DNA from: Bacillota bacterium | GTDB taxonomy: Bacteria; Bacillota; Desulfotomaculia; Desulfotomaculales; VENG01 | NCBI GenBank assembly: GCA_009711705.1 | Contig: VENG01000007.1 | Span: 248,001 to 312,000 of the forward strand | Length of the DNA stretch: 64,000 bases | Direction of reading: 5' to 3' | Part shown: positions 8,280 through 15,928 of the stretch, in pieces | How positions within the stretch are numbered: position 1 is the stretch's first letter | Layout of the letters: every line of letters begins with the position of its first letter | Position numbers and translations under genes: made by a program | Notes under the pieces: model-generated | Told to the model about the DNA's origin: nothing | The model's input: only the letters and a program-made list of their open reading frames with translations | Database searches by the model: none

Positions 8280-8774
8280 TTTACATCTCTCCTCACAATT
8301 GATCAGGTTAAGTTAATGAACAGCAATACATAGAGATATCGCTTTTAATATATCAACCGAATTGGATACATGTCAAATATTTTGGTAGAGTGCGCGTGAG
8401 CGAGATATTGGAAAAGGTAATCATATACCTTCTGTGGACAACACCGGTAAAGTTGAAGTATAATATGTTACGAAGAAGTAACAATACCAAATCAGGAAAT
8501 GTCTAATTTTGTAAGGTGTTGTATTTAAAGAACAAATGTAAAGTTTTATGCAAATAGCGCCAAGTAAGAAGGAATAATATAAACGATAACGAATTAGGTA
8601 TTGTTTATAAAAAATTCGTCTCCCGTGAGCGTTATTTTTAGTCAAGTACTTAATTGCACAAAAAATCAATCAAATAAGCTATGAGCATCCCTGTTTAGGA
8701 GAGGAGACATCCGTAAATGGGGTTGCTGCATTAAATTAAATAAAAGAACAAAAAATTTAAGGAGGTGAACATTT
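8280..8774 (+). promoter_or_regulatory. Divergent regulatory region before fdx-dsrMK
   Basis: 495 bases with no convincing gene. It holds a promoter-like pair TGGACA-N18-TATAAT (8435-8464), just downstream of which sits a small dyad GTTAC (8467-8471) / GTAAC (8478-8482). At 8568-8596 is the 29-base block shared with the dsrAB leader. A dyad ACGAATT (8589-8595) / AATTCGT (8613-8619) overlaps it. The long distance from promoter to ferredoxin start (about 300 bases) leaves room for a leader RNA. Confidence 0.5.
8568..8596 (+). promoter_or_regulatory. 29-base element shared with the dsrAB region
   Basis: GAAGGAATAAT...ATAACGAATTA, 24 of 29 identical to 2368-2396 with no gap. It is 178 bases before the ferredoxin start. 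The two flanks do not align, so the conservation is restricted to the block. Confidence 0.55.
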
Positions 8775-8960
8775 ATGTTCAAGGTAGAAATTGATGCTGA
8801 GAAGTGTGAAGGTTGTGGTGAATGCGTTGACAACTGCCCGGCTGAGGTATTGGAAATGAAGGACGACAAGGCTGTTGTAGTTGACCCTGATGAGTGCCTG
8901 GGCTGTGAGAGCTGTGTCAGCGTTTGCCCTAACGATGCTGTAACATTGAATGAGGTATAA
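8775..8960 (+). CDS. 2[4Fe-4S] ferredoxin of the dsrMK operon
   Basis: 61-residue bacterial ferredoxin with two CxxCxxCxxxCP clusters (CEGCGECVDNCP and CLGCESCVSVCP). It is acidic and cytoplasmic. The start ATG follows a strong AAGGAGGTGAA. It precedes dsrM by 159 bases in the same direction, so it likely supplies or accepts electrons around the DsrMK complex or DsrAB. It is not a polyferredoxin and has no extra domain. Confidence 0.95.
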   Translation: MFKVEIDAEKCEGCGECVDNCPAEVLEMKDDKAVVVDPDECLGCESCVSVCPNDAVTLNEV

Positions 8961-9119
8961 GCACTCATATGTTGGAAAGGTATAATTGCACCGGCACAGC
9001 GGGGTAACCGGATGAATGAACGGTTTCCCGCTGCACTTGGTGCATTTTGTCAGGATGTTTCAATAACACCGGAGGGCTGTGTTAGAAATAACCCATCCCG
9101 GGCCGGAGGAGGTGCTTGC

Positions 9120-9950
9120 GTGAAGCTGTTAATTGGTCAAATTCTTCCCTTTATTACGATAACAATTTTTGTATTGGGAGTTTTCTACCGCCTTGGCCGC
9201 TGGGTAGGAGCACGTATTGTGCATAATGTTACCCTATCAGACCCCTGGCTGAAGAGTGGGGGGGAAGTGGCGGTAAAAATCGGTACAGAAGCCTTTTTGT
9301 TTAGGAGCTTGTTTAAGTTTGATAAAGCCCTGTGGGCAGGGGCATTTATTATGCATTTTGCGCTCTTGAATGTACTGGGAGGACATGTTGTAGGCTTTGG
9401 CTTGTTAGGTGAACAATTTGCATATATTCCCGGCATCACTGCCGAAATGAGTAAAGATGCATCCAACTTATTGGGTACAGTTTTTGGAATTGTTCTATTC
9501 CTTTCTATTGCTTATCTGCTTATCAGACGTTTTAGCATAAGCGAAGTAAAATCCATTAGCAATTCCAGTGATGTTGTGTGGTTGGTATACCTTTTATTAA
9601 TCGTTGGCGTGGGCAATATCATGCGCCTTTTTCGCCAGTTTCACATTGAATATGAACCGGTACGTGATTATATAGTGGCCTTATTTACTTTACAGCCGGT
9701 TGTAGGCATGGAACTGCTGGAAAGTTACTTTTTCTTGACTCACTTTTTGTTGGTGCAGATACTGCTGATTGTATTCCCCTTCAGTAAACTTATGCACCTG
9801 TTTGGCATGTTTGCCGAGCGCTGGATTGTTAACCGTGTATACCATGATCCCGCTCCCGGAATGCCCAACATCGATATTCCCGCTGCCCGCAAAGCCGGTT
9901 TGGGGTTACCGTCCGGTGGCGGTGGCGAATCTGCTTCGGAGGGGGTGTAA
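9120..9950 (+). CDS. dsrM: DsrM, membrane cytochrome b subunit of DsrMK
   Basis: About 276 residues of NarI/HmcE-like integral membrane protein with five or six hydrophobic segments, starting LLIGQILPFITITIFVLGVFY. It should carry heme b and take electrons from menaquinol, handing them to DsrK. An in-frame ATG at 9012 exists, but the added 36 residues are hydrophilic and cysteine-containing, while GGAGGAGGT sits seven bases before GTG 9120. The GTG start puts the membrane anchor at the N-terminus, as usual. It is 3 bases from dsrK. Confidence 0.9.
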   Translation: MKLLIGQILPFITITIFVLGVFYRLGRWVGARIVHNVTLSDPWLKSGGEVAVKIGTEAFLFRSLFKFDKALWAGAFIMHFALLNVLGGHVVGFGLLGEQFAYIPGITAEMSKDASNLLGTVFGIVLFLSIAYLLIRRFSISEVKSISNSSDVVWLVYLLLIVGVGNIMRLFRQFHIEYEPVRDYIVALFTLQPVVGMELLESYFFLTHFLLVQILLIVFPFSKLMHLFGMFAERWIVNRVYHDPAPGMPNIDIPAARKAGLGLPSGGGGESASEGV

Positions 9951-9953
9951 AGT

Positions 9954-11336
9954 ATGGCTGAATATAAAGGTATGGCACAACCAAGCAGAGCCGGCGAAAA
10001 GGATATGCGGAAGATCCATATGGAGCCTATTCCCGATGAGCTAAAGCCCGAAAAGGCTTTAGAGTATTTGGATGAGTACCGCAAAAAGTTTCGCTCCTTT
10101 GTAATGGCCATGGAGTCATGTACTAAGTGCGGCCAGTGTGCTGAAAACTGTCATACGTACCTCGGCACGAGAGACCCTAACAATATTCCCACCAATCGTG
10201 CTGAATTAATTAGAAAAATATACCGGCGCTACTTTACCTTGGAAGGTCGCTGGTTTGGTAATTTAGTAGGGGCAGAAGATATCAGCTTAGATGTCATCGA
10301 ACAATGGTACTCCTACTTTTGGCAGTGCAGTGAGTGCCGCAGGTGTGCTCACGTTTGCCCCTTTGGCATTGATACCTGTGAAGTTACCATGGCAGGCAGG
10401 CAGATACTGCACTGGCTGGGTATAACACCTAAACTACACGCTGATGTTGGCGGCGCCATGGAAAAGGTCGGTAACCATACCGGACTACCCAAGCCGGGTA
10501 TTATCGATACCTTGGAATTTATGGCCGAGGAATGTATGGATGAGTTCGGCATTGAGATTGAATTCCCTGTGGACAAACCGGATGCCGACATCATGTACGT
10601 TCCGTCATCGGCGGACTTCCTTTTAAACCCGTATACACTTATGGGGGCCGGGATGTTCTTTAAGTATATAGGCGCCAACTGGACAATTCCCAGTACCGTA
10701 ACAGAGGCGGGTAACTTCGGGCTGTTATTTGACCAGCGCTACACCCAGCGGCATAACGTGATGCGCTTATTGAATGCCGCTCAAAATTTAAATGTGAAAA
10801 AGATTGTCTGGGGTGAGTGCGGACACGGCTGGCGTGCTGCTAAAATGTACGTGCCCAGCCTGGCAGACCGGCCCATACGCTGGGACATTACACACCTGCA
10901 CGATGAAGTGGCTCATTTGATTAATACCAATCAGTTAAAACTGGACCCCAGTAAGAACAGCAAACCTACTACATTGCACGATCCGTGTAACTATGTACGC
11001 GCCTGCGGTCTGAACGACAATATGCGCACCTGCATAAAGGCCAGTGTGGCTAATTATGTGGAAATGTCTCCTAACGGGGCCGATAACTTCTGTTGCGGCG
11101 GTGGTTCCGGTATACTGTTTGACGATAAAGAAATGTACCAGAAAAGAATTGAACTGAGCTGGAAAAAAGCAGAACAAGTGCGAGCAACCGGCATTGGTAA
11201 AGATGGTAATGGTATTCTATGCGCACCATGCTCCATTTGTAAGGCCCAGCTTTACCCCATGGTTGAAGAACATGATTTGGGCGTGGAAGTTAAAGGGCTT
11301 ATTGACCTGGTTGGTATGGCTTTGGATTGGAAATAA
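9954..11336 (+). CDS. dsrK: DsrK, HdrD-like iron-sulfur subunit
   Basis: 460-residue cytoplasmic catalytic subunit of the DsrMK complex. Two [4Fe-4S] motifs are seen (CTKCGQCAENC near residue 59 and CSECRRCAHVCPFG near 125). They are followed by two CCG-type cysteine regions (CNYVRACG and NFCCGGGSG, plus CAPCSICKAQ) that bind the non-cubane cluster of heterodisulfide reductases. DsrK is thought to reduce the DsrC trisulfide made by DsrAB. No dsrJ, O or P gene is near, the pattern typical of Gram-positive sulfate reducers. Confidence 0.95.
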   Translation: MAEYKGMAQPSRAGEKDMRKIHMEPIPDELKPEKALEYLDEYRKKFRSFVMAMESCTKCGQCAENCHTYLGTRDPNNIPTNRAELIRKIYRRYFTLEGRWFGNLVGAEDISLDVIEQWYSYFWQCSECRRCAHVCPFGIDTCEVTMAGRQILHWLGITPKLHADVGGAMEKVGNHTGLPKPGIIDTLEFMAEECMDEFGIEIEFPVDKPDADIMYVPSSADFLLNPYTLMGAGMFFKYIGANWTIPSTVTEAGNFGLLFDQRYTQRHNVMRLLNAAQNLNVKKIVWGECGHGWRAAKMYVPSLADRPIRWDITHLHDEVAHLINTNQLKLDPSKNSKPTTLHDPCNYVRACGLNDNMRTCIKASVANYVEMSPNGADNFCCGGGSGILFDDKEMYQKRIELSWKKAEQVRATGIGKDGNGILCAPCSICKAQLYPMVEEHDLGVEVKGLIDLVGMALDWK

Positions 11337-11378
11337 AACAGCTCAGGCATAGTATTATAATTAGGTAACTACTTTAGA

Positions 11379-11407
11379 CACGGGCGGTGAATAGCCGCCC
11401 GTGTTTT
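11379..11407 (+). terminator. Terminator after dsrK
   Basis: Nine-base GC-rich stem CACGGGCGG (11379-11387) / CCGCCCGTG (11395-11403) followed by TTTTG. It ends the fdx-dsrMK unit. Confidence 0.8.
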
Positions 11408-11503
11408 GCATAATGCAGGTGAACTATGTCTGGCTTTCCAAAGACGTACTATGGACAAAGACGCTTGGGGTAAGATAAAATAAATTATATATAAGGGAAT
11501 CAG

Positions 11504-11601
11504 GCGGTGGGGACCTACTCCCACCGCTTATCTTCGCACAGGCTGTAAGCTCGAAATAAGTGCGACTAAGGTTCATGCGGGGTCAAGACCCCACCTGAAC
11601 C
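11504..11601 (+). promoter_or_regulatory. Two hairpins in the leader of dsrN
   Basis: Hairpin 1: GCGGTGGG (11504-11511) / CCCACCGC (11520-11527). Hairpin 2: outer GGTTCA (11570-11575) / TGAACC (11596-11601), inner GGGGTC (11579-11584) / GACCCC (11587-11592), followed by TCTTCTTTATCTTC. Both lie between the dsrK terminator and the dsrN start at 11652. Hairpin 2 plus a pyrimidine tail could be an attenuator. No known cobalamin or siroheme riboswitch consensus was recognised. Confidence 0.45.
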
Positions 11602-11651
11602 AAGTCTTCTTTATCTTCGTGATTGTTTTAGTTAGGAAGAAGGGATTTAAA

Positions 11652-13103
11652 ATGCAGCAACTAGTTAATATACCTCGCCTTGTGGTAGGTGCACCGCAGG
11701 GGAGATCAGGCAAAACTACATTTACCATGGCTCTTTTAAGCGGGCTGGTGAAAAAAAACATGGTAGTACAGTCCTTCAAAAAGGGACCGGACTTTATAGA
11801 TCCCAGTTGGCATGCGCGTATAACAGGACGTCCTTGCCGCAACCTGGACAGGTTTATAATGGACGAGGAAACCATCAAACAATCCCTGGCCAAAGGAATT
11901 AAAGGTGCAGAGATTGGGGTTGTGGAAGGTGCCATGGGGCTCTTTGACGGGGTGGACCTGGAAGGGAGCGGCAGTACGGCAGAAATTGCTAAAATTATCG
12001 GAGCACCGGTTGTCCTGGTGGTAAATACAACCAGGATGACTCGGAGTGTTGCTGCCATAGTAAAAGGATGTATAGAGTTTGACTCTGAAGTAAAAGTAAG
12101 CGGTGTTATTCTGAACAAAGTGGCACGTTCCAGGCACGAAAATATGCTTCGCAACGCCATCGAACACTATTGCGGGATACCTGTACTCGGTGCCATACCC
12201 AAGGGTAAACAATTTACTATTCCGGACCGGCATCTTGGTCTTATCCCGGCCGCTGAAAATGACGAACTTGCCGCTGGAATCGATGCCGCCGGGACCGAAG
12301 CCGGGCAGTACCTGGACTTAGACGGCCTGGTGGAAATGGCCCGGGGCGCAAAGACATTGCATGTAAACACCGGAGATCAAGATAGCAATACACTAAACTT
12401 GAATATTGACAGCCTGACACCGGGGGACAGTGATAACGCCGGCATAAGAATAGGTATCTGTATGGACAGGGCGTTTAGTTTCTATTATCCTGAAAATTTG
12501 GAAGCACTCAGTGCTGCCGGAGCCACACTGGTGCCCATAGATACTATAAATGATAATCAATTGCCGCCACTGGATGGCTTATATATTGGCGGTGGCTTCC
12601 CGGAAATATTTCCCCGGGAACTGGAAAATAACAGTGACTTAAGAAAACAAATTCGCATGGCCGTTAATGACGGTCTGCCCGTTTATGCTGAGTGCGGCGG
12701 TTTGATGTACCTGGGCAGGAGCCTTAAATGGCAGGATGAAAACCATGCTGATGTATGCCACTCCATGGTAGGGGCGCTCCCCTTTGATGTGGAAATGCAG
12801 CGCAAACCTCAGGGACATGGATATATTGCCCTGGAGGTGGAAAAGGAAAATCCTTATTTCCCGGTAGGTACTTGCTTAAAGGGACATGAATTTCATCATT
12901 CCAGGATTATAAATTTAGATACTTCCTGCCTCCAAACTGCATGGCGTGTAACCCGTGGCCACGGCATTGACGGCCACGGCGACGGTCTGGTATATAAAAA
13001 TGTTCTGGCATCGTACACCCACCTGCACGCCCTGGGCACATCCGGCTGGGCCCCGGCTCTGGTGAAAAAGGCAAGAGAATACCGGGATGCGAGAAAAGGA
13101 TGA
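11652..13103 (+). CDS. dsrN: Cobyrinic acid a,c-diamide synthase family / siroheme amidase DsrN
   Basis: About 483 residues. An N-terminal P-loop dethiobiotin-synthetase-like domain (GAPQGRSGKTT near residue 14) is followed by a C-terminal glutamine-amidotransferase domain with nucleophile Cys in YAECGGLMYLG (about residue 348) and His in GHEFHHS. CbiA amidates cobyrinic acid; next to dsrMK the homologue DsrN is considered to amidate siroheme for DsrAB. No other cobalamin gene is nearby, which favours the siroheme role. A GTG at 11619 is in frame, but AGGAAGAAGGG is spaced for ATG 11652. Confidence 0.85.
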   Translation: MQQLVNIPRLVVGAPQGRSGKTTFTMALLSGLVKKNMVVQSFKKGPDFIDPSWHARITGRPCRNLDRFIMDEETIKQSLAKGIKGAEIGVVEGAMGLFDGVDLEGSGSTAEIAKIIGAPVVLVVNTTRMTRSVAAIVKGCIEFDSEVKVSGVILNKVARSRHENMLRNAIEHYCGIPVLGAIPKGKQFTIPDRHLGLIPAAENDELAAGIDAAGTEAGQYLDLDGLVEMARGAKTLHVNTGDQDSNTLNLNIDSLTPGDSDNAGIRIGICMDRAFSFYYPENLEALSAAGATLVPIDTINDNQLPPLDGLYIGGGFPEIFPRELENNSDLRKQIRMAVNDGLPVYAECGGLMYLGRSLKWQDENHADVCHSMVGALPFDVEMQRKPQGHGYIALEVEKENPYFPVGTCLKGHEFHHSRIINLDTSCLQTAWRVTRGHGIDGHGDGLVYKNVLASYTHLHALGTSGWAPALVKKAREYRDARKG

Positions 13104-13209
13104 TAAAGTTGGAAAGCAGAAAGTTGGAAAGGGAAAAGATTATTACCAGCCGGATTCCAACTCTTCTAACTAACCCCTAACCCCTAACCAACTAACAATC
13201 TAACCCTTA
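13104..13209. repeat. Fragment of the inner repeat core after dsrN
   Basis: Begins a few bases after the dsrN stop with AAAGTTGGAAAGCAGAAAGTTGGAAAG-type sequence and continues with the microrepeat CCCCTAACCCCTAACCAACTAAC. The same segment lies inside the inner cores at 13731-14007 and 16002-16288, so this is a solo, partial copy. Confidence 0.6.
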
Positions 13210-14129
13210 GACAGGATTACAGGATAAAAGACGATCAAGGCTTGGGGCATTTCTTTGGGGTCTTTTTTTACGAAAATAAATGTTTTAGCGGGATAAGCGG
13301 GATAAAAGGCTTTGCATGTGTGGCTTTGGGGTAAACAATTTTTTTAGACAGGATTAACAGGATCTACAGGATTGTTAAACAAATAGAAAAATACAATCGA
13401 AAGTCTTTATCACCTGAACAGAGCTTATGGACCAGTCCAATATATTAAACAAATAATTTAAAAATGTTTTTTAAGACCCCAAAGCACTACCCTAAAGCAT
13501 CCTGCAAATCCTGTAATCCTGTCAAAGAAAAAGACCCATAAGCCAAGACCCAAACAATACTTTTAAGCAAGGAAGCAAGAGAACCCGTCCGGGACCGCTG
13601 CAAAAGTCCAGATTCATGTCATTCTACTCAGATTCTTCACTGCACTCAGAATGACAATCTTGGATCTTTGCTATTTTTTTACGAAAATAAATTTTCATTC
13701 TAGTTTGTGTATATAGTTCATGTGAGTTTTGACGGGATTAACGGGATCGAACGGGATTTTGTTCGTGCGCATATGCGTGACCTATCGTATTTAAACTAAT
13801 CCACTCTGTGTCCGGCAATTATCCTTGGACAGCTGGAAAGCAGAAAGTTGGAAAGGGTAAAATTAGCACCAACTCATTCCAATTTATTCAACTGTTTTCC
13901 TAACCAAATAACCAACTAACCAACTAACTACCTTATCTGCCCAAAAGTAAAGCCATTCACCCAAGCCTCCGTAATTCACCCATCCCGCAAATCCCGTTAA
14001 TCCCGTCGAAATAAAGGTCTTAATCTTTTAATCCTTAAGCCGTAGCCACGAACAACTCCCCTTAATCAGCAAAAGCATCAATCCAAAGCCCACCTAACTT
14101 ATCTATCCTGCCAATCCTGTAATCCTGTC
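13210..14129 (-). repeat. Nested palindromic element A, interrupted by another repeat
   Basis: Outer ends GACAGGATTACAGGAT (13210) and its complement (ending 14129). The inner element 13731-14007 is bounded by GACGGGATTAACGGGAT and ATCCCGTTAATCCCGTC. Between the outer left arm and the inner element lies a roughly 460-base module (about 13271-13730) that is missing from the otherwise matching element C at 15929-16410. The orientation is opposite to the copies around argS. No open frame in it looks like a real protein. Confidence 0.8.
13347..13523 (+). mobile_element. 177-base MITE-like unit, copy 1
   Basis: Left end GACAGGATTAACAGGAT, right end ATCCTGTAATCCTGTC, imperfect inverted repeats of about 25 bases around a conserved AT-rich core (GAAAGTCTTTATCA, AACAGAGCTT). 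Related copies: 24961-25138 (reverse), 42120-42287, 43040-43206. A site without the unit is readable at about 47613. Non-coding, so any movement would need an enzyme from elsewhere. Confidence 0.65.
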
Positions 14130-14182
14130 CAAAAAGTACTTAATCATTTAATCCTTTCAATTTTCCCAGGTTAAGGAATATG

Positions 14183-14188
14183 GTATAA
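14183..14188 (+). promoter_or_regulatory. Extended -10 promoter of the Fic gene
   Basis: TATAAT preceded by TGG (TG-N extended -10) 20 bases before the Fic ATG. No good -35 is visible; the upstream sequence is the end of repeat element A. Confidence 0.5.
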
Positions 14189-14208
14189 TACCGTAGGTGG
14201 TGACAGTT

Positions 14209-14988
14209 ATGAGTTTTAAAGACCTAGATAAGCTCAAAGCTGAACTGGACAATTATAGGCCGCTCTCACCGGAGCTCATGGAAGCTATAGATGAAAAATT
14301 TAAAATTGACTGGACATATAACTCCAACGCCATTGAAGGAAACACCCTTACCCTGCAAGAAACCTCATTTTTTTTGCAACATGGATTAACCTCCAAAGGA
14401 AAAACCCTGCAAGAATATCTCGAGGTACAAAACCATGCCGAAGCCATTGATTGGATTAAAGACATTATTAAAGATAAAAGGGCCCTTACCGAAGGATTAA
14501 TAAAAGAACTCCATGCACTGCTTATGAAAGGCATTCAATATATTTGGGTAGGCCCCAGAGAAAATAGAGTGCAAAAAGAAATTACGCCTGGAAAATACAA
14601 GACTCAGCCCAACCACGTAATAACAATTAACGGCCATATACATAAATACTGCGAGCCCATAAAAGTCCCGGAAAAAATGGGCAAACTGGTTAACTTCATA
14701 AATAACTCCGGCCGTCATCCAATTGAGCTGGCTGCTATAGCACATCACCAGCTGGCCGCTATTCATCCCTTTGATGACGGCAATGGCAGGGTGGCAAGGC
14801 TTGTTATGAATCTAATACTAATGCAAAAAGGCTATCTTCCCGTGGTCATAAAGAAAGAAAAAAGAGAGGAGTATTACAGAACCTTAATGAAAGCGGACGA
14901 AGGAGATATATCTGATTTTATTGATCTGGTGGTCAAAGAAGAAATAAATAGCCTACAGCTGATCATAAATGTTATTAAGCAACAGTAA
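14209..14988 (+). CDS. Fic-domain protein (class II), probable AMP-transferase
   Basis: 259 residues. The catalytic motif HPFDDGNGR (His about residue 186) is complete, so nucleotide transfer onto protein hydroxyls is likely. An N-terminal inhibitory motif SNAIEGN (Ser39, Glu43, Gly44) marks the self-inhibited class II layout. There is no membrane segment and no C-terminal helix-turn-helix. ATG 14209 is preferred over GTG 14197 because AGGTGGTG is spaced for it. The gene stands alone between repeat elements A and B, so it is probably an accessory cassette. Target unknown. Confidence 0.85.
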   Translation: MSFKDLDKLKAELDNYRPLSPELMEAIDEKFKIDWTYNSNAIEGNTLTLQETSFFLQHGLTSKGKTLQEYLEVQNHAEAIDWIKDIIKDKRALTEGLIKELHALLMKGIQYIWVGPRENRVQKEITPGKYKTQPNHVITINGHIHKYCEPIKVPEKMGKLVNFINNSGRHPIELAAIAHHQLAAIHPFDDGNGRVARLVMNLILMQKGYLPVVIKKEKREEYYRTLMKADEGDISDFIDLVVKEEINSLQLIINVIKQQ

Positions 14989-15003
14989 AATCTTAAAACC
15001 TTA

Positions 15004-15892
15004 GACAGGATTACAGGATAAAAGACGATAAAGGCCTCGGGCACTCCTTCGGGGTCTTTTATCTATTGTTTTGAATTACATAAAATGGTATAGTTTTAAG
15101 CAAGTTATCTCCAGAAAGCGGTGATATTTATGAAACTTACCCGGCTTGAGCAGGAAGTTTTAAACCAATTTGTTTCTCATTTGGGTCAAGTATGTCCCAA
15201 GCAAATCCGTTCAGTTATTCTCTATGGCTCGAAGGCCAGGGGAGATAGTACACCGGACTCTGACCTGGACATTTTGCTGCTTGTAAAAGATCGCCGGCAA
15301 ATTGACCGCGACAAAATATATGACTTTATATTAGATGCGGAATTGGAACATTCCATAGACATTTCACTCAGTATCTATGATGCAAAAGAATTTGACCGTA
15401 TGACCAGATGGCAAATACCCTTTGCAGCAAATGTTGCCCGGGATGGTGAAGTTCTATGGCGGGTATAGGTCCATATGATTTGGCACAATACCGGATTGAT
15501 TCTGCACTGGAAAGACTTGAAGCGTCACGAGTTTTGATCGATAGCGGATTATATCAAGATGCCGTTTCCCGTGCGTATTATGCAGTTTTTCAAACTGCCC
15601 GGGCTGTTTTGGCTACCAAGTCTTTAGATTCTAAAAAACATTCCGGGGTAATAAGTCTCTTTAATAAAGAGTTTATTAAAACAGGAAAGCTTCCAAGGGA
15701 TTTCGGTAAAATTCTTAAAAAGGCTAAAGACCTTCGGCAGGCCAGCGATTATAATGATTTTTACTTGGTTAGTAAAGAAGCAAAGGATGCGTTAGAAAGT
15801 GCTGAACGCTTTATTGAAGGTACAAAAGCGTGTAGAATCTTAATTGCAATAGACTATAAAGTATATCTATCCTGCCAATCCTGTAATCCTGT
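15004..15892 (-). repeat. Nested-repeat element B carrying the MntA/HEPN pair
   Basis: The left end at 15004 (GACAGGATTACAGGAT followed by AAAAGACGAT...GGGGTCTTTT) and the right end at 15856-15892 (TATCCTGCCAATCCTG, ending CCTGTC) are the same boundary sequences as in elements A and C. Here the interior is the nucleotidyltransferase and HEPN genes instead of the GACGGG inner core. The right end is inside the HEPN reading frame. Confidence 0.65.
15130..15468 (+). CDS. MntA-like nucleotidyltransferase (minimal, antitoxin type)
   Basis: 112 residues. The minimal nucleotidyltransferase signature GSKARGDSTPDSDLDILLLV (Gly33-Ser34, Asp45, Asp47) is intact. Such proteins pair with HEPN proteins; in type VII toxin-antitoxin systems the nucleotidyltransferase neutralises the HEPN toxin by adenylylation. 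ATG 15130 is chosen over the in-frame GTG 15121 because that GTG lies within the ribosome-site region. It overlaps the HEPN gene by 13 bases, implying coupled translation. Confidence 0.85.
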   Translation: MKLTRLEQEVLNQFVSHLGQVCPKQIRSVILYGSKARGDSTPDSDLDILLLVKDRRQIDRDKIYDFILDAELEHSIDISLSIYDAKEFDRMTRWQIPFAANVARDGEVLWRV

Positions 15893-15914
15893 CCAAAAAG
15901 CACTTAATCTTTAA
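15456..15914 (+). CDS. HEPN-domain protein (UPF0332-like) with repeat-derived C-terminus
   Basis: 152 residues. Residues about 10-125 fit a PF05168-type HEPN helical domain (SRAYYAVFQTARAVL, KDLRQASDYNDFYL). The RX4-6H ribonuclease motif of HepT toxins is not seen, so RNase activity is doubtful. The last 16 or so residues (YLSCQSCNPVQKALNL) are encoded by the right end of repeat element B, so the native C-terminus has probably been replaced. It overlaps the MntA-like gene and is presumably its partner. Confidence 0.8.
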   Translation: MAGIGPYDLAQYRIDSALERLEASRVLIDSGLYQDAVSRAYYAVFQTARAVLATKSLDSKKHSGVISLFNKEFIKTGKLPRDFGKILKKAKDLRQASDYNDFYLVSKEAKDALESAERFIEGTKACRILIAIDYKVYLSCQSCNPVQKALNL

Positions 15915-15928
15915 ATCTTAAAACCTTA

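Noticed and set aside
9012..9119. N-terminal extension of DsrM
   Set aside because: The 36 extra codons precede a strong ribosome site, are not membrane-like and not needed for the family; the GTG at 9120 is the better start.
11337..11651. Cobalamin riboswitch before dsrN/cbiA
   Set aside because: No B12-box (AGYCMGGAGACCKGCC-like) sequence seen; the structure here is simple hairpins.
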